NCBI GenBank assembly: GCA_022829145.1
Contig: CM040750.1
Location: 4,035,001-4,099,000 of the forward strand
Source of the DNA: Albula goreensis
Taxonomy: Eukaryota; Chordata; Actinopteri; Albuliformes; Albulidae
Direction of reading: 5' to 3'
DNA: 64,000 bases
The position numbers and the translations under genes were made by a program. Position 1 is the first letter of the stretch. The number at the start of each line of letters is the position of its first letter. Below are positions 1-8,616 of the stretch, in pieces. The notes below the pieces were generated by a model. That model was given only the letters and a program-made list of their open reading frames with translations, was not told where the DNA came from and made no database searches.

Positions 1-1759
1 AACATGAACCTTACACTGGCACTGGCCAAGAATGAAAACTGAAGTGTTGCAAGTCCAGGAATGAGAAATCATTTATACCTGACTTTGTTTGTGAGCCAAA
101 CACAAAACTAAGTTTTCTTAGTCAAACAAGCTTGAAACTTGGATCTTGCATCCGTATGCACTTTTGCAGTTGTTGGAGTGTACTGACAGTAAAAATGTTT
201 TCCTTCACTCACTTTAAGTTTTTTGTGCTTTCTTAACTCATGTACAGCACAGGAGCGAATGAACGTGTTTCATGCGCACCTTAGAAACTCGCAAGTGCCA
301 TATCGCGTTTAGAACAACATTTCGTTTCATCGGTGTTATGTTTGTCACCGCACAGACTGGAAAAGGTACGATGAAGCAGAAACTGAAAATGTTGACTTTT
401 GTTGAATGCTTTACACACGCATGTACTTTCTTAAGTCTTTGCGAGGTGCGATCCAGCGAATACTGTCAGAGTAAAGATTCAGTCACTGTGAGAGTTCTTT
501 TCATTGCAGAGAGCTGTACTGCTCTCACAATGAAGAGAAACATGAACCTTACACTGGCACTGGCCAAGAAGGAAAACTGAAGTGTTGCAAGTCCAGGAAT
601 GAGAAATCATTTATACCTGACTTTGTTTGTGAGCCAAACACAAAACTAAGTTTTCTTAGTCAAACAAGCTTGGAAACTTGGATCTTGCATCCATATGCAC
701 TTTTGCAGTTGTTGGAGTGTACTGACAGTGAAAACGTTTTCCTTCACTCACTTTAAGTTTTTTGGCTTTCTTAACTCATGTACAGCACAGGAGCGAATGA
801 ACGTGTTTCATGCGCACCTTAGAAACTCGCAAGTGCCATATCGCGTTTAGAACAACATTTCGTTTCATCGGTGTTATGTTTGTCACCGCACAGACTGGAA
901 AGTGTACGATGAAGCAGAAACTGAAAATGTTGACTTTTGTTGAATGCTTTACAACACGCATGTACTTTCTTAAGTTTTGGCGAGGTGCGATCCAGCGTAT
1001 ACTGTCAGAGTAAAGATTCAGTCACTGTGAGAGTTCTTTTCATTGCAGAGAGCTGTACTGCTCTCACAATGAAGAAAACATGAACCTTACACTGGCACTG
1101 GCCAAGAAGGAAAACTGAAGTGTTGCAAGTCCAGGAATGAGAAATCATTTATACCTGACTTTGTTTGTGAGCCAAACACAAAACTAAGTTTTCTTAGTCA
1201 AACAAGCTTGAAACTTGGATCTTGCATCCATATGCACTTTTGCAGTTGTTGGAGTGTACTGACAGTGAAAACGTTTTCTTTCACTCACTTTAAGTTTTTG
1301 GCTTTCTTAACTCATGTACAGCACAGGAGCGAATGAACGTGTTTCATGCGCACCTTAGAAACTCGCAAGTGCCATATCGCGTTTAGAACAACATTTCGTT
1401 TCATCGGTGTTATGTTTGTCACCGCACAGACTGGAAAGGTACGATGAAGCAGAAACTGAAAATGTTGACTTTTGTTGAATGCTTTACAACACGCATGTAC
1501 TTTCTTAAGTCTTTGCGAGGTGCGATCCAGCGAATACTGTCAGAGTAAAGATTCAGTCACTGTGAGAGTTCTTTTCATTGCAGAGAGCTGTACTGCTCTC
1601 ACAATGAAGAGAAACATGAACCTTACACTGGCACTGGCCAAGAAGGAAAACTGAAGTGTTGCAAGTCCAGGAATGAGAAATCATTTATACCTGACTTTGT
1701 TTGTGAGCCAAACACAAAACTAAGTTTTCTTAGTCAAACAAGCTTGGAAACTTGGATCT
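1..1759 (+). repeat. Satellite array, left block (~538-bp monomers)
   Basis: Tandem copies of one monomer. The landmark AACATGAACCTTACACTGGC recurs at 1, 539, 1077 and 1613, giving periods of 538, 538 and 536 bp. Copies differ only by scattered substitutions and 1-3-nt indels. The orientation is the reverse complement of the large array right of 17273, and I arbitrarily call it plus. The monomer carries short dyads: ACTAAG-TTTT-CTTAGT at 645-660, GAGAGC-N6-GCTCTC at 509-526, and GAAAACGTTTTC at 730-741. A 102-codon ORF in some copies is not regarded as a gene. The block runs off the window at the left and stops at an assembly gap on the right, so its true junction is not seen. Confidence 0.97.
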
Positions 1760-2259
1760 NNNNNNNNNNNNNNNNNNNNNNNNNNNNNNNNNNNNNNNNN
1801 NNNNNNNNNNNNNNNNNNNNNNNNNNNNNNNNNNNNNNNNNNNNNNNNNNNNNNNNNNNNNNNNNNNNNNNNNNNNNNNNNNNNNNNNNNNNNNNNNNNN
1901 NNNNNNNNNNNNNNNNNNNNNNNNNNNNNNNNNNNNNNNNNNNNNNNNNNNNNNNNNNNNNNNNNNNNNNNNNNNNNNNNNNNNNNNNNNNNNNNNNNNN
2001 NNNNNNNNNNNNNNNNNNNNNNNNNNNNNNNNNNNNNNNNNNNNNNNNNNNNNNNNNNNNNNNNNNNNNNNNNNNNNNNNNNNNNNNNNNNNNNNNNNNN
2101 NNNNNNNNNNNNNNNNNNNNNNNNNNNNNNNNNNNNNNNNNNNNNNNNNNNNNNNNNNNNNNNNNNNNNNNNNNNNNNNNNNNNNNNNNNNNNNNNNNNN
2201 NNNNNNNNNNNNNNNNNNNNNNNNNNNNNNNNNNNNNNNNNNNNNNNNNNNNNNNNNNN
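1760..2259. other. Assembly gap (500 N)
   Basis: Exactly 500 N, which is probably a placeholder length. Satellite lies to the left and unrelated sequence to the right, so the array/gene-relic boundary is hidden here. Confidence 0.99.
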
Positions 2260-2544
2260 CAAGGTAATTCACGCTGCTTTTTCTCTCCACCTTAATAACA
2301 ACAAACTAGTCGAGCTTTCATTCAGGCTTGCCTCTGCGACTGAAAGTGTTAGCTAGCTCACGTTAGTTTATTGAGATACCCCCCATGTAGCTAAATGTGA
2401 TCACAGACAGGTTGGAAATAACAGAAATATAACAGAAAATAACATTGTTGCACCAACCAAACATGCTTGACATTTGTTTGTTTCTCATTTGACATTTGAG
2501 TTTCTCCCTGATATGGAAGACTAATTCATTCTCTCTTATTCCAG
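2260..2544. other. Non-satellite flank, no gene recognised
   Basis: Unique-looking, moderately AT-rich sequence after the gap. It ends in a pyrimidine tract and AG (CTCTCTTATTCCAG, 2531-2544) that could be a splice acceptor for the next entry. I see no coding region or known repeat. Confidence 0.5.
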
Positions 2545-2596
2545 GTTTCCCTTGTGAATTGCGTTAACGTCAAGCCATGGAAAAAACAGTACGGAG
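2545..2596 (+). pseudogene. Possible small 5' exon of the decayed gene
   Basis: This 52-nt segment lies between a good acceptor (pyrimidine tract plus CCAG) and a good donor (GTAGGT). It is open in the frame starting at its first base. It contains an ATG at 2577 in a strong context (AGCCATGG). It could be a first coding exon of the C2H2/SAM-like gene relic downstream, but no homology was recognised in so short a stretch. The following 2597-3070 is intron-like, with a short GCTA run near 2750, and no gene was seen. Confidence 0.3.
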
Positions 2597-3070
2597 GTAG
2601 GTGTTTAATATCCTATATCCTAAACTATTAAAAAAAGATTGTTATACCATTGGTTGTTTGATTGAGTGAGTGAACCAACGATGTTTTGTGTTACTTTTTG
2701 ATGTGAGGCACAAGTTAGTGGGCTAACAGTGTCATGCTGGTTATCGATAGCTAGCTAGCTAGCAGTCTCTCTACTACTCTGCCAAGTTTTCAGGCTCCAT
2801 CTTTGTATGATACAGTTGTTTTGAAGTGCAGAGGTTGTCAGGGTTCCATATACTTAAAGATAACTTGATTTTGGATACCAGTTCTTTTTCCTCTTTTGAT
2901 CAGACATTATCTATTTATCACCTACAACCAAAATTGTTTTTCTTTCTATTCTTTTTGCGCAGCCTATTTTATGCCCCTGCTAGCCAGTTAATTTTAAGCC
3001 TTTCCTAAGCAGTGTGGTGAACAACGTTCCACTGTAAATTCAGTATGTGTGAGCATGTGTCTGAGACTGT

Positions 3071-3895
3071 TATTCAGTTTATTCAGCACATAAAGCTACA
3101 CAGTAACACTCCCAATTATCACTATCAATGTGGTTTTCCTGACTGTACTCATATGTACTGCAAAGTGACTGTTTTGAAAACACATATAGAGACCACAAAA
3201 AAAATTTTGTCGGGCTGATCATTTCTGTCAGTACTTTGAGGTAGGCAGAGGTACATTTATGAGTGAACCACAGCTGTGTGGTGCCACAAGAACAGCACAA
3301 TCCTACCAAAGTCATTTGCAAGATCTAAAAACTCGTGGTGGAGACTCTGTATGTGATATCAAATCTGACTTGCCTTTTAACCAGTTTGCTCATTTCCATG
3401 TTTGCCAGCCTGGCCTCCCACCATGCCTAGGTCATGACTTGTTTGAGGGTGTTATATCTTATGACCTTGCATTTTTTATTGATCATTTAGTTAAGGAGAA
3501 GCATTTTACTTACCTGCAGTTAAATTGAGATCAGGGCATTTGTCGCCAGTTATAAGTCTGAGTCACAGTCGGCAGTGGCTTGTAACAATGTCACAGTGAA
3601 AGGCACTGTGTACAGGAAAGGGATGTTCATTTTGCTTGGGAGCAGTGATAAAAAACTTTATTTTGGAAAAAATAACCTGGTTATTGGTGTCCATTATTCT
3701 GTGTACTTTGTGATGAAGAAACATATCTCTCATCTTCACTTTATCTTCATCTACCATGAATTAGGAGTAGCCCAAGAGGATTATGTTTGCATCAAGCATG
3801 AGGATTTGCTTGAGTACTATCCTCCTCCAGCTTACAAAGTATATGACATGTTACTAATTGCTCTCCACCATTCTTTTTTGAAGGCACTGTGAGCG
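3071..3895 (+). pseudogene. Relic of fish C2H2 zinc-finger/HDLFEGV protein
   Basis: A C2H2-type finger is readable at about 3071-3200 (FIQHIKLHSN, then CGFPDC, later KTHIETT). The frame then slips, and 3229-3528 encodes a block containing HFHVCQPGLPPCLGHDLFEG. A stop (TGA, 3526-3528) and a frame change follow. 3530-3892 then encodes the block with KGTVYRKGMF and, near its end, YYPPPAYKVY. From memory, this order matches a repetitive family of uncharacterised fish proteins that begin with a C2H2 finger. The segment normally lying between the HDLFEG and GTVYRKG blocks is missing, so this is an internally deleted, frameshifted copy. It lies directly upstream of SAM-like exons and could be the 5' part of the same gene. 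Function is unknown; family recognition is by memory only. Confidence 0.6.
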
Positions 3896-4559
3896 GACAG
3901 GTGACAAAAGCAGACAGGACAGACGTGATTAGTGAAGCAGGCTGTTTAGGTAAACTACCTAATATCTCATCAAACTGGCAAACTACATTTGCATTATCAA
4001 ATTTTACTTTTAATCTCTACAAAGGTGCTATGTAGTTGCTATAACTTGGATATGCAGTTAACAGCTTCCTTAAAATAATTTTTGACTTACTTTGCCAGTT
4101 ACTTCTGGGTTCACAGCTAAAAACAGTAGGTGGGAAGTCAAAAAGTAATGGGAATAGATCAAGCACATTGTTGATTTCATTATTTTCAAAGGAATGTTTA
4201 CAGTAAGCAATGCCTTAAAAACACCAGCCTTATACTTTAGGATTTTTACAGTTTTTGTAACATATACCTTTTAGTGTTTAGGGGCAATGTGTGGGTTCTG
4301 CACTTTCTGTATCATCAGATTTTCAGTTGTGGTTAATGAACAGAAATAATGCAACTGGAAACAAACTGAGATGCGAATAGTTTGTCTTGGTGATGGCACT
4401 CCTTGTGGTGCTTGCTGTTCTGGTAATGAATCATATAGACTTAAAAACAAAGAAGTAGGGAATACTGTGCACTGCAGTAATCGATTCATGTTTGACACTT
4501 TGGTCTTTTGGACAATGAATCCTCAAGAAATAAAGAAAGCAGTCTCATCAATTTTACAG
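3896..4559. other. Intron-like sequence, weak ORF only
   Basis: No clear gene. A 66-codon ORF at 4371-4571 runs toward the SAM-like exon and shares no recognised domain. Its upstream part may be a decayed exon. AATTTTACAG at 4550-4559 is a plausible splice acceptor for the next exon. Confidence 0.4.
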
Positions 4560-4706
4560 TTGAAACCCTGACTTCCTTGCTGGAAGGGTTTGAAGAGCTT
4601 GGTGTGGAAAGCAGGGTAGACCTTGTTTTGGTACAAGAGAAGGATCTGGAGAAATGCCTCAGACTAATCCAGTGTTGAAAATTGCTGAGTGGTTTTAAGA
4701 ATGAAG
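4560..4706 (+). pseudogene. SAM-like domain exon (decayed)
   Basis: Between acceptor TTTTACAG and donor GTAAAT, one frame reads as a helical, SAM-like block: TLTSLLEGFEELGVESRVDL, then EKDLEKCLRLIQC, a TGA at 4675-4677, and KLLSGF. The motif pattern (LGVES...DL followed by DLE...LRLIQ...KLLSGF) resembles the small SAM-like domain of fish SAMD3-like proteins. The single internal stop and isolated context mark it as a relic. It sits upstream of the main SAMD3-like exon, as expected for that family. Confidence 0.5.
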
Positions 4707-5291
4707 GTAAATTCATATTTTGACTGCCATGGGAAAGTTGAATGAACCCAAAACACTACAAAACACAACAAAAGGTTAACTTCTTTAAGTCTTTGTAGAA
4801 TTATGTTCGTCTGAGCATTAGGGGTATTCTGTCCTTACTAGAGCGTAGTTCCTAGCTTGGCAGATAGCTAACAGATTCCATAAACTTCCCGGAGACAGCT
4901 TGTCAGTTAGGCTTGTTTGTATGGAGAACTTTGAGAAAAAGGCATGACTTCTTAGGGGTATGAAAAGAAAAATGGATGGAGAGGAAGAGGAGGTAACAGC
5001 TGTGCTCCAAGGGCTTTCAGTTACAGGGTAGTTATGGCGACAGCTGTGCTCCAAGGGCTTTCAGTTACAGTGTAGCAATGGCGACAGCACCACATTCTAA
5101 CGTCCTCTTAAGGGGGCAGAACAAGGGGTGCTGATGGACAGTTGGTCTATAACAGCAGAATGGTACAAATTGCACCTTTTAATAATTTTGTTCTACAACC
5201 TTTGCTTTTTTGTTTGTTTCAGCAAGTATACTTTATCTATCTACCTCTTGCCCTCTTATCTATTGATATTTTTTTATCCTCTCACTTCTAG
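4707..5291. other. Intron-like sequence with a 44-bp tandem duplication
   Basis: The segment starting ACAGCTGTGCTCCAAGGGCT at 4996 is repeated from 5040 to about 5083, a 44-bp period with two copies and a few mismatches. The rest has no recognisable gene. It ends in a pyrimidine tract and CTTCTAG (5285-5291), a likely acceptor. Confidence 0.6.
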
Positions 5292-6217
5292 GACTTCCAG
5301 TGCTTGAAATAGACTTTGTTTCTGTTGGCTCTCCACCCCTCCCAAGTACTCTGTCTGGGGCATCGTAAGGGATTATCCAAGAAGTTTTGCTGACATTGAT
5401 AAAAAAAGAATGAATGGAGTGGAATATAAAAATAGAAACAACACTCTTGCATGGCAACACAGAAAAAGAACTGGGGTGGCAGGAGGCCACAGTGATGGCA
5501 ATAGGCCCTGTAGATCAGTATGGATGTGTGAGGTGGTGTCCTGCAGAACTTCCTGTTGGAGAGACAGAGGCAACTTTAGATGAGATCAAAAGGCAAATGC
5601 GTAACATCTTCTCAGAGGAAGGGATGGGCGGGGCAGAGAGAGCTGATGGAGACGACATATGTCATTCAGCAGCGGTACCTTAACCATGTGCCTGCACCAG
5701 CCATTGCAGAGATTAAGGAGGAATGGCCTTTTCTTTTCTCACAAAGAGGCCTTTACTTCCACTTTGGTCTGCTGACAGATATCCCCATCCTCACTAAGTT
5801 CCAAGAGGCCCTGAACAACAGAGGCAGTACACTTATTTGGTTCTGCCAGGAACTCAAACGTCATCCAGGGATTGAGGACATTACATTACATTACTGTCAT
5901 TGTCATTGTAATGACACTTTTATCCAAAGCAACTTGCAGATTAGACTAAGCCAATCTCCCCTGGGAGCAATGTGGGGTTAAGGGCCTTGCTCAGGGGCCC
6001 AACAGCAATGGTGTTCTTACTGTGGCTGGACTGGGACTTGAACCACCTCAGGGGTCCCAATCATGTACCTTAGCCACTAGGCTATAGACTATAGGCTGCC
6101 TCATCCTGCATCCTGCATAATTTCGAGCCAGAGGCTTCAGACAAGGCTGCATATACTCTTGTGCTCCTGTTGGCATACTTTAAAGAGCCCAAGAAGGTCA
6201 TCATGCTTGAGACTGAT
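5292..6217 (+). pseudogene. SAMD3-like main exon, broken and SINE-interrupted
   Basis: Exon-like block flanked by CTTCTAG and the strong donor GTAAGT at 6218. Readable pieces, in order: LPVLEIDFVSVGS (5293 on), then after stops WCPAELPVGETEATLDEIKR around 5540-5590, FSEEGMGGAERAD, and in the next frame VIQQRYLNHVPAPAIAEIKE and FGLLTDIPILTKFQEALNNR (5650-5825). A SINE (5878-6100) splits the exon. Afterwards FEPEASDKAAYTLVLLLAYF runs to the donor. The block order fits the fish-expanded 'sterile alpha motif domain-containing protein 3-like' family, whose biochemical role is not established. There are several stops and at least one frameshift near 5640. Recognition is from memory of the family. 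Confidence 0.65.
5878..6100 (-). mobile_element. tRNA-derived SINE (fish V-SINE type)
   Basis: Read on the minus strand, the element starts GGCAGCC near 6100. It has an RNA polymerase III A box TAGCCTAGTGG (complement of 6074-6084) and a B box GGTTCAAGTCC (complement of 6034-6044) 29 nt further on. It continues through the conserved core CCCTGAGCAAGGCCCTTAAC and ends in a TAATG-type short-repeat tail near 5880-5900. This architecture is typical of abundant fish SINEs. It lies inside the coding part of the SAMD3-like relic, so the gene was either already dead or was killed by it. No clean target duplication was found. Confidence 0.85.
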
Positions 6218-6434
6218 GTAAGTTGTTCAAATGATAAAAAAGCAGGTTTGGATTGCACTAGATAGTATGTTCACTTTCACACTTGCATAGATTTAATCAT
6301 TTTAATTCACATTTTGACACATAACATTCTCTCTGACAAACTTCTATGTTAGGAGACCAGTGGACTGTCTTATATAGACCATGTTGAATCTATGCTACCA
6401 TAGATGTATGCTACAGTTTAGGTTTATTTTACAG

Positions 6435-6496
6435 CCATGTGCCACAGCCACTGATGTGCAGAGGACAGTGATGCATCCCTTGCTTGATTGTCTAAG
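6435..6496 (+). pseudogene. SAMD3-like small exon with hAT at its splice donor
   Basis: Acceptor TTTATTTTACAG (6423-6434) is followed by an open 62-nt exon reading PCATATDVQRTVMHPLLDCL and ending in AAG. The original donor GT now lies at 14279-14280, because a hAT element with the 8-bp duplication GTCTAAGG has been inserted across the boundary. The intron upstream (6218-6434) shows nothing else. Assignment rests on position between recognisable SAMD3-like exons and on the PCAT-type motif of that family. Confidence 0.55.
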
Positions 6497-6777
6497 GCAG
6501 CCATTCTCAACCTTGGGGTCCCGACCCCAACTGGGGTCGCAAGATGATTTCTAGGGGTCACCAAATCATTTTGGAAAAATATAAATGCGCAATATTAATA
6601 TTAAAATACATAATTTCAAACAGGGAGTAGTTTTAGTTGTTTTCTGCCTCATTGTTTGTCCCAAATTCATTGTAGCCTATCAACGGCATTTGTATGATCT
6701 GAACGGTGCGCGTGAGATTGTGGTCAGTGACACACAGCGGGAAAAATAAACGAAGAAAAAGAAAAAAACCGTTAAAA

Positions 6778-6827
6778 AAACTTGCTGTGGCTGCGGTTAT
6801 TCCTTTAGCCGCAGCCACAGCAAGTTT
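6778..6827. repeat. Perfect 19-bp inverted repeat upstream of hAT transposase
   Basis: The left arm 6778-6796 (AAACTTGCTGTGGCTGCGG) and right arm 6809-6827 are exact complements with a 12-nt spacer. It lies 14 nt before the likely start codon at 6841. In RNA it would form a stable GC-rich hairpin in the 5' leader; in DNA it could be a subterminal transposase site. Confidence 0.9.
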
Positions 6828-6840
6828 GCTAGCTGGAAAA

Positions 6841-8183
6841 ATGGAGCGATGGCTTAAAAAAAAAAAGTGTCCCAGCTCAAGATGATCAGCAGCAGCAGGG
6901 GTCCCAAGATCAGCCACCAGAAAGCCTACCACCACCTGAGAAACATATGGCACTGGGGCTGACACCGGTGGCTGATAAAGGTTCGAGGCTCCGTAAATAT
7001 CAGCCTGACTTTTTAAAACATGGCTTTTCATACACAACAAAAAACAACATAGAATACCCACAGTGTGTCATTTGCTCTGAAGTGCTGGCACACGAAAGCT
7101 TGAAGCCAGCAAAACTTAAGAGACATTTAGAGACAAAGCACAGCAGCTTATTTGATAAGCCAATTGATTTTTTCCAGCGCAGGGAGCAAGAACTAAAAAG
7201 GCAAACAGCAGTGGTGAGTGAGTATTCTACAGTCCCTGCTAAGGCACTGGCAGCTTCATATGAGGTGGCATATCTGGTGGCTCAATCCAAAAAGGCTCAC
7301 ACCATCGCGGAGAGTCTCATCCGTCCCGCAGCTGTAGTGATGACGAGAGCAATGCATGGGGAGAAAATACCCAACACTCTTTTAACCATTCCCCTTTCAA
7401 ATGACACCATAAGGCGCCGCATTCAGGACATGGCAAATAACATTAAAGATCAACTCACAGACAGAGTGAGGAAGAGTGGAAGATTTTTCCTGCAAATTGA
7501 TGAGTGCACAGATGTGTCAGGAGATGCGCAGCTGCTGGCCTTTGTGAGGTACAGCTACGAAGGGAAAATGCACGAGGATCTGTTATTTTGCTCATCAATG
7601 GAGGGAACATGCACTGGACGGGACATTTTCAACAAGCTCGACTGTAACATACAAAAAGAGGGACTGAGATGGGAGAGCTGTGTATCTGTGTGCACAGATG
7701 GTGCTGGAGCAATGCAGGGGGCAAGAAAAGGTTTGAGGTCCTGCGTGTTGGAGGTAGCTCCCCATGTGAAATTTCTGCACTGTATGATCCACAGGGAAGC
7801 ACTCGCTGGCAGGTGTCTCGAGCCAGAGCTTCGTGATGTTCTCCAAACATCAGTTAAGATCGTTAATTTCATTAAATCACGGCCGCTGCAAAGCAGACTC
7901 TTTGCCACACTCTGTCATGAAATGGGATCAGACCACGAAGCACTTCTCTTTCAAACAGAGGTCAGATGGCTTTCTCATGGCAAAGTTTTAACGAGGCTCT
8001 TTGAACTGCGTGAAGAGGTCCGCATATTTTTATCAGACTGTAGTTCTCCGTTGCTGACTATCTGACTGACCCAAAGTGGGTCGCGAGCCTCACATATTTA
8101 TCCAGCATTTTTGACAAACTAAACAGCTTAAACTTGTCCCTACAAGGCCCAAACACAAATGTCCTTATTCTCTCTGATAAGAA
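6841..8183 (+). pseudogene. hAT transposase (ZBED5-like), N-terminal part
   Basis: The likely start is ATG 6841 (MERWLKKKK), which reads into an 11-A run (6856-6866). A length change in that run puts the rest in another frame, open to 8065. This gives a 372-codon open segment from ATG 6947. Visible features are a BED-type zinc finger (CVIC with HLETKH further on, about residues 41-66 of that segment), the catalytic-core segment FLQIDECTDVSGDAQLLAFV, and CTDGAGAMQG. A one-base loss near 8053 creates the TGA at 8063-8065, after which the neighbouring frame continues as DPKWVASLTYLSSIFDKLNS to 8183, where Copia interrupts it. The C-terminal part resumes at 12940. The closest family by memory is vertebrate ZBED5-like hAT transposases. 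The enzyme would cut and paste the 6498-14271 element, but here it is dead. Confidence 0.85.
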
Positions 8184-8455
8184 TGGTTGTGCAGCAGCCC
8201 TGGCGTGTATACCCAGCACCAGACCGAAAAATAACCCTTCGGAGGAATAAAATACAAAGTAGGACACCGGCTCTGCCTTGCAGGAACGACTACTACTTTA
8301 TTAACATTCACGCGCGCACAACACGTCTGCAACAATACATCTCATTGGCTGTCATCATACATTGCACAGAATACCCACGTAAACCCATTCAGTTTGCCAA
8401 AACACTAAAAGAAATAAAAGTCCATCTCCCATAACTGAGAGCATATATGTCAACA
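8184..8455 (-). repeat. Copia 3' LTR
   Basis: 272 bp, TG...CA when read on either strand. On the element sense strand it contains an AATAAA polyadenylation signal (complement of TTTATT at 8298-8303). It matches the 5' LTR except for four substitutions and a 3-nt insertion near 8197. Confidence 0.95.
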
Positions 8456-8466
8456 CCCCCACTTGC
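8456..8466 (-). promoter_or_regulatory. Copia polypurine tract
   Basis: On the element sense strand, GCAAGTGGGGG lies immediately before the 3' LTR. This is the usual position of the plus-strand primer of LTR retrotransposons. Confidence 0.75.
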
Positions 8467-8616
8467 TCTCAGATTATCCTTTTCAACAAACAAAAACATC
8501 TGGTTTTTCACATTCCATCATGTAAACTTTTACATGGTTAGTCTCCAAACATAAACTTTGCAAACTCATTCAACTTAAATTTTGTTGCAGGTTTTGTCAT
8601 TACATCTGCTACCATC

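Noticed and set aside
318..336. CENP-B-box-like sequence TTTCGTTTCATCGGTG in the monomer
   Set aside because: It resembles the TTCG....A..CGGG core but is one base short and has GGTG for the last block. It is too weak to call a binding site.
272..580. 102-codon ORF (MRTLETRKCHIAF...) repeated in many monomers
   Set aside because: It is part of a non-coding tandem satellite. The ORF is broken by small indels in about half of the copies, shows no recognised domain, and its recurrence is explained by array homogenisation.
1720..2295. ORFs across the N gap (also at 46925-47646)
   Set aside because: Runs of N give artificial open frames; there is no sequence to support them.
6633..7908. Minus-strand ORFs over the hAT transposase
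   Set aside because: Antisense shadows of a clearly recognisable plus-strand hAT gene.
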